Of a stretch of DNA of 64,000 bases, positions 58,730 to 64,000 are shown piece by piece. The translations under genes and the position numbers were made by a program. Position 1 is the first letter of the stretch, and every line of letters starts with the position of its first letter. The notes below the pieces were generated by a model that was given only the letters and a program-made list of their open reading frames with translations, was not told where the DNA came from and made no database searches. Where the stretch lies: NCBI GenBank assembly GCA_029339505.1, contig JAQISU010000097.1:2324501-2388500 (forward strand), read 5' to 3'. This DNA is from Unio delphinus (taxonomy: Eukaryota > Mollusca > Bivalvia > Unionida > Unionidae).

Positions 58730-59590
58730 AGAGAATTTAAATCTATACAAGGTAATACACAAGTTTATATCTCCGGCATCTTCGCGGATCAAGCAGATAT
58801 GTTAGTGCTTTGTCCTAGCGACATCGATTACACTTCACGAATTGCTTCCCTTATTATGTAATGCGAACTAACCAAAAGTGTCTAACAGCCGTGTATGTAC
58901 ATCTGCCGAAAATGATGCAGGCAATTTACTTCAAAATAATACTTTGTAAGTGTAACATCGAGAACATGACTACGTGCCAGAGAGAAGCCATTACAGGTGC
59001 ATTTGAGTGAAATGTATATTACAAACATCGGACTAGTAGTGAAAAATTGCTTATTTATGAGTCCATTCAAGTTATATGATCCCCTTGTCTCATTCATCTA
59101 GGAACAGTGAGTGTTCAAATTTGAACAACTTAATTTTGATTGGATGTGGTGTCTTGCAGGTGTAGATAAGGTTAACATATCGGAAACATGGCTATCGAAG
59201 ATATGCTGATGGGACCAGCCCAGTGTCTCGGCTCAAAATGGGCTTGGTGTAGAGAAAGAGAGATTACGAAAATCGCAGGAGAGACAATCGATATGGTCTG
59301 ATACAAATAATGGGTTACAACTAAAAACATTCGAAAATGATGAAGAATTGCTGAGTCATTAGAAAATGTGATGAATGTCTATTACAATCCGGGCTATCTA
59401 TAGTTTAAAGTTTTGCTTGAAGACGCTAATGAAATTGTAATTATGAAACTTGTTGGGCAAACATTAAAAAAGTACAACAAATTCATGCGGTATCGAATCG
59501 TAATTTGCGAAACATCATCCGTTATTTTGCAAAGTTATGGACAGCTCTGCCAATAGTGTTGTTACACTAGGTGTTAAATTAAAATGATAA
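58730..59590. other. No gene recognised
   Basis: Non-coding sequence with no repeat I can define. Confidence 0.4.
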
Positions 59591-59599
59591 TGATAAACA

Positions 59600-59725
59600 G
59601 AAAATATTTGGCGGGGATTGGGGGAGGGTCAATATTGCAATGTTATTGATGATACACAGCAAATATTCGGCGAGGTTTTTATTACGGGTTTGGGAGGGGG
59701 CAGTATTGCAATGTTATTGATAATC
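59600..59725 (+). repeat. Two-copy tandem repeat of about 60 bp
   Basis: AAATATTTGGCGGGG and AAATATTCGGCGAGG each lead into GGAGGG..CA.TATTGCAATG and TTATTGATGATA/TTATTGATAATC. Confidence 0.7.
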
Positions 59726-59729
59726 ATTT

Positions 59730-61205
59730 TTATAAATCACACTGAAAGGTATTATAACACTATTACGTTACTTTGCCAAAAAGGGTTCGTCACATTGAAC
59801 GCCATACTCGATAAATATGTTCTCTACTTGCACCACGCGCTCATTTGAAAATAAATTAATTTAGTCGACTTGGTATGGATTAGAAACAGGTTATGTAATA
59901 TTGATGAAGGTTTCTTTAAATACAACATGTAATATTAAAATATCAACTTTCAGATCCATTCGCACTTGTTTTTAAAAGGTATCTGCTATCCAAAATAGTA
60001 CATTTACAATGAATGTGCTGATCATGTAGATATTACGGTAAGTATTATGGAATATAACCAAGTTCATAACTTAAATCATTTTGATCCAAAGAAAAGGACA
60101 TACTTTATTATTTTCAATTCCAGGCGTATAAAATATAACTCGCTGACGCATCAACGGTGGGAGGTCTTATCACTGTTTAGACATAGACATTGAGATGTTT
60201 GTAATACACAGGTGCCCATTCTCTCTCATATAAAGTAATTATCGGAAATCATAGAGCAATAAATGTGTATTTTTTTTATTTCTGTTTACGTTTGGTACGT
60301 CTTTAACAAGGCTTCCCAGTGACAATGTACTATTTTAAATTGTTTAAATTGTTACTTTACATAGAAGTTAGCCCTCCATTTACTAGTTACCACTGTTCAT
60401 CGCTAATTTACAATAGGCTGTTTTTAAACAAAATCACGAGACGTTTGCTCAAACAGTTGCCTGAAAATGGAAGTTTCGCTTTATCATCATCCTTTAGGTC
60501 TCACTGGACAGTTTTTATTTGATTGCTAATTTTCGTCCGACGATGACCTATTGCAGACAAATGATAATAATATTACATTAAAGACACAAATAACAAATAA
60601 ATAATGATTTTTGTTGAAATGATGCTTGTAAGTTTATGACTGAGGTTTTACAGTTAATTCGTTATGCAACTAGTGGCCTTTATACTGAACCAACACTGCC
60701 ATCAACCCCTTTTTTTTACATTCATTAGTTTTACAAAAAAGAGCTATTTTGAATAGTTTCCTGTGACAAGACAGCTAAAAGAATCAATATGTGCCTTATG
60801 CAGGAATAAAGTTCACTAGTACTGTAATAAATTAGCATACTTTTCATCACCCCTTAACCATCTAGATTTTTGAATATTTACCTCGGTAGTAGACGCATTT
60901 AAATACGTAAGACAAGCCAATTACTCAAAGTAATTCTAAACCACATTACAAATTTAGTTTATGTGTGAACTGAAAAATGCTAGGATTGTAATAATTAGGC
61001 TCACGCCTTCTCCATTACATATTAGGTGTCGTATTACAAAACTATCCATTGAGACCTTATGAAGATTTTTGTCTCCAGCATAATTAAAAAACTCACGTGA
61101 CACAAATGAGCTATAAATGAAACTGCCATCAAGAAGATTATAGTACAGGTGTCAACCGCCATCAAGAAAATTAGACTACAGGTGTGAAAAATGATGCAGG
61201 TATGA
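59730..61205. other. No gene recognised
   Basis: Long AT-rich non-coding stretch. The ORF of 67 codons at 60,319 has no recognisable motif. Confidence 0.4.
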
Positions 61206-61208
61206 TTA

Positions 61209-61210
<2 letters not shown>

Positions 61211-61277
<67 letters not shown>
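61211..61277 (+). repeat. (TC)n(CA)n compound microsatellite
   Basis: About 15 TC units followed by about 18 CA units. Confidence 0.95.
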
Positions 61278-61279
<2 letters not shown>

Positions 61280-61349
61280 TATTTATTCTTATATGGTTCT
61301 TTCTCTGCCTTTTGTCAGAGCTCACCTATACCAACCACTGCATTCTTAC

Positions 61350-61516
61350 CTCTGTCCAGGTGGATATACGAGAAAGCTTGCTAGCAGCTTCCGGTGGGAT
61401 GGCAGCTCTTAAAGGACTTTCACGGTTCTTTCTCTACAAGTTATACTGGCCGCCATGTATAGCATATTATTTGATTTTATGTAAAATGACATTAAACCAG
61501 CAACAACAAAATTATA
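61350..61516 (+). mobile_element. tRNA-derived SINE, copy 2 (5'-degraded)
   Basis: Shares AGAAAGCTTGCTAGCAGCTT, ATACTGGCCGCCATGTATAG and the AAATGACATTAAACCAGCAA end with the other two copies. The tRNA-like head is not clear. Confidence 0.7.
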
Positions 61517-61519
61517 ATT

Positions 61520-62235
61520 ATCTTTTTCTAACCGTGCATACGTAGAGATGGGTCAAGGAAAGATTCATTCCAGTACATGGGTATACTATTTTTAAACACG
61601 TATTGTGCAGGATGAATCGACATACGATTTAACGTATGTTACTCGTTATCTGTGTACAACAAACAATAAACAGTATAAATGTAAGAACGGTACATTTATT
61701 TATATGTATGGTGTTCGAATCATAGTAAACAAATACATAAAAAAGACCATGTTATAATGAATAGATTCATGACAAAAATTAAAGAAGTTAACTCGACTTA
61801 AATATATCCATATAATTTGTCGAAGAGTTTAACTTGCCGAATATGTCAAGAAGTAGTAGGAAAATGCATATTTTGGATTTTCCCTTTAAAACCTGCTCAT
61901 TTTATTTTACATGGACCACTGCTTTTGACCCCACGACTTGCTCATGGGAAAATAGCACAACTATGCAGCCCACGGCTTATCGTAAATGAAAAGTAAAAGC
62001 GAACAAACAAGCGAACAGAAGCTGTTGACCTAGAGCAATAATCATCGAAACCCATATCATCACCTTACTTTTTTAGTGTTATTGTCAATCTTGATTGTCT
62101 GTAAATCAGCTACCAAACTCTGTTTTATCTCTGCTCAATGTTCCCTGTGATTTTCCATTTTCGTCAATACAGTACTACTCATTTTATCCTCAATAGCTAC
62201 CTAATACAGTGTACTTACTAACTGTAGTGAATACC
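61520..62235. other. No gene recognised
   Basis: AT-rich non-coding sequence. Confidence 0.4.
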
Positions 62236-62239
62236 TAGA

Positions 62240-62455
62240 GCCTTCTCACTTCTGTCTGCGTGGGTTCGAGTCTAGGATTCGGCCAATGTGGGTATGTGAC
62301 AAAGCTTGCCAGTAGCTTCTCGTGGGTCGGTGCTTCTTTACGGGATTTACCTGGGATAATTTTCCACCATTAATACTGGCCATCTTGTATAGCCTATCGT
62401 GTGTTCTAAAAAATGGCGTTAAGCCTTGCAACAACAACAACAACAACAACAACCT
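62240..62455 (+). mobile_element. tRNA-derived SINE, copy 3 (best preserved)
   Basis: The head contains a pol III B-box (GGGTTCGAGTC at about 62,262). AAAGCTTGCCAGTAGCTTCT, CCACCATTAATACTGGCCAT, ATGGCGTTAAGCCTTGCAAC and an (AAC)n tail follow. The core resembles known molluscan SINEs. Confidence 0.8.
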
Positions 62456-63360
62456 AGAACCACTGCAAAAAGATCTAAACGAAAACGTTTTCGTAAATGT
62501 GATAGTTTCCAAATCGATAAGTTAGCATAGACAGAGACCCTTTTCAATATTGCCACAACAAAATTGCCACAGCTAATTGCCTCACCAGTGAAAAATATGT
62601 GAAAACTAAGTAATTAAATTAACAAACGAATTCCCAGAATTGTTAGAAACTTTAATTAAGTCATCAACATAGGAATGAAATATAATGAATACTTTTCACT
62701 TCTTTTCGTTCAGTTTAAATTATTTCTTGCTTAAAGTGATTTGGGTTTTTAAATGTCCAATTGCAAACAGTTCTATGATGTGTAAAACCTCAAACTAAAA
62801 GATGGCTGTAATGATCTGACAACCAAATTAGGTCATTTGGGCATGCATACAAAACAGATAGAAAATTTCATTTGTAAACCTTTAATGGTTTTTATCTACT
62901 GTTTCTAAAACTCTTCTCGACACAGACATACAGAATTACAAAAGTACGGACGTAAAATATGGGCAAGACCAAAACAAGATTCGCTCACTGACTGAAGTCG
63001 GAAAGTGAAGATCGGTCGACTTATTTATATACATAAATACATGCTTCGATCACACTGTCTTGCTATTTAGTTATTTAATGACTTGAATCAATTAAGATCG
63101 TAGAGTTTTGAACAGAAAGGCCCTTTCTAAAGTTTAAGTCAAATTCTAAGCTTTCCAGAATTTGTTATCGAATGGAATATTAAACTATTCATTGTTTATA
63201 TGGACATGAAAATAATATTTGGATACAAATACCTAATAGTTTATGCAATTTAATATCTTTGCATTAAATTGGTCATTAAGTAAATCAAGTTTGTACTTTT
63301 TGTAATATAGTTAAAAAATATTAATGAGATATAGTGATTAGCTTAACTTAAGACTGAGCG
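62456..63360. other. No gene recognised
   Basis: AT-rich non-coding sequence. Confidence 0.4.
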
Positions 63361-63362
63361 TG

Positions 63363-63363
<1 letters not shown>

Positions 63364-63420
<57 letters not shown>
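63364..63420 (+). repeat. (GA)n microsatellite
   Basis: About 28 GA units. Confidence 0.95.
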
Positions 63421-63423
<3 letters not shown>

Positions 63424-63894
63424 GATCACCGATAGAAAGAATTTGCGGCCTACTTCATGCAAAGAGATTTTCTTCCAAAGTTTGAAAAGCTTATAAAAAA
63501 GATGGGCAGGTGTCCGAATTTTGTATTTGTTTTCAGATTTTGATCTTACAATGCAAATAAATGAGGCAAAAGTGAAATTACAAGCGTAATTATAACTATT
63601 ATTCTTATGATTGCAATGAATATCAAATAAGTTCCGAAGGTTGTAGTTCGCGCACAGCTTTGAATTAACGTCAGATTTACCCTTTTGTCTATCATGGTGG
63701 ACTCGTCTAGTTTGTCGATGTAACCACCGCACGAGGACCTTCTAGTACGTCTTGTATTTTAGAAAATAAAATGCCGTACATATAGTGAATTGATTACTAC
63801 ATAACCCATTTGGATACCGCCAAATGCCTTAGCCGTTTCCTGTAACAAGTTTAAATTTCGTATATTCCACTGACTTGTAACACGACAATATCTG

Positions 63895-63895
<1 letters not shown>
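63421..63895. other. No gene recognised
   Basis: A minus ORF of 129 codons (63,732-63,343) is extended by the (GA)n tract and shows no family motif. Confidence 0.4.

Positions 63896-63931
<36 letters not shown>
63896..63931 (+). repeat. (AC)n microsatellite
   Basis: About 18 AC units. Confidence 0.95.
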
Positions 63932-63938
<7 letters not shown>

Positions 63939-64000
63939 GCACACGCAATGTTAGGCTTACCCATCAGATAGACAATGCAGCTGCATTAGGAAGAAAAATT

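Noticed and set aside
61034..61273. 79-codon minus ORF over the (TC)n(CA)n tract
   Set aside because: Driven by the microsatellite; no conserved content.
62250..62280. tRNA gene
   Set aside because: A B-box is present, but it is part of the SINE head; no full cloverleaf can be drawn.

Overview
This is a stretch of metazoan nuclear DNA dominated by mobile elements. Supporting signs are non-LTR retrotransposons of several families, a hAT relic, many long (TA)n/(CA)n/(GA)n microsatellites, one intron-bounded coding exon, and three copies of a tRNA-derived SINE. The SINE core resembles molluscan SINEs, and the only host-type gene is an L-amino-acid-oxidase-like flavoprotein resembling the molluscan secreted oxidases. 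I therefore favour a mollusc, with moderate confidence.

Layout. 1-2,417 is the end of one Polinton/Maverick copy (copy 1). 2,500-3,070 is another Polinton integrase scrap. 3,351-6,965 is a decayed hAT transposon with a LINE fragment lying in it. 8,335-10,525 holds a SINE, a 12-bp repeat and a LINE relic. 12,038-14,450 is a compact DNA element with terminal inverted repeats and an intact 556-codon ORF. 14,470-15,370 is a zinc-knuckle ORF1 relic. A CR1/L2-like LINE (minus strand) occupies 16,440-20,838 and resumes at 35,400-36,150. It is split by a complete but decayed 14.6-kb Polinton (copy 2, 20,839-35,399). 36.2-43.7 kb is microsatellites, a 0.9-kb duplication carrying reverse-transcriptase remnants, and a roughly 370-440-bp satellite array present in both orientations. 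44.1-45.3 kb is an L2-like LINE fragment. 46,421-47,319 is the terminal exon of the oxidase gene. The remainder holds short tandem repeats, a Gypsy scrap (51.8-52.4 kb), a LINE C-terminus (53.5 kb), a longer L2-like LINE (54.6-57.95 kb), two SINEs and long stretches in which I see no gene.

The Polinton is the richest system. From left to right it has a 254-bp TIR. A leftward cluster follows: minor-capsid-like, membrane/coiled-coil, hypothetical, adenain-type protease, pX/core-like, major capsid, and three small or hypothetical genes, an HNH homing-type endonuclease and a zinc-ribbon gene. Next is a rightward polymerase gene that runs in one main frame from family-B polymerase through an SF1 helicase to an HNH-like C-terminus. 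Then come a leftward retroviral-type integrase, a PLA2-like gene and a DUF5679-like zinc ribbon, a rightward packaging ATPase, and the right TIR. Most genes carry stops or frameshifts, many in A/T runs, so the element looks dead unless part of the damage is assembly error.

Several patterns are unusual. TATA-like boxes sit 0-14 nt before the start codons of most morphogenesis genes. Adenain-consensus sites recur in the structural proteins. In copy 1 a 166-bp tandem duplication has separated two genes that overlap by 131 bp in copy 2.
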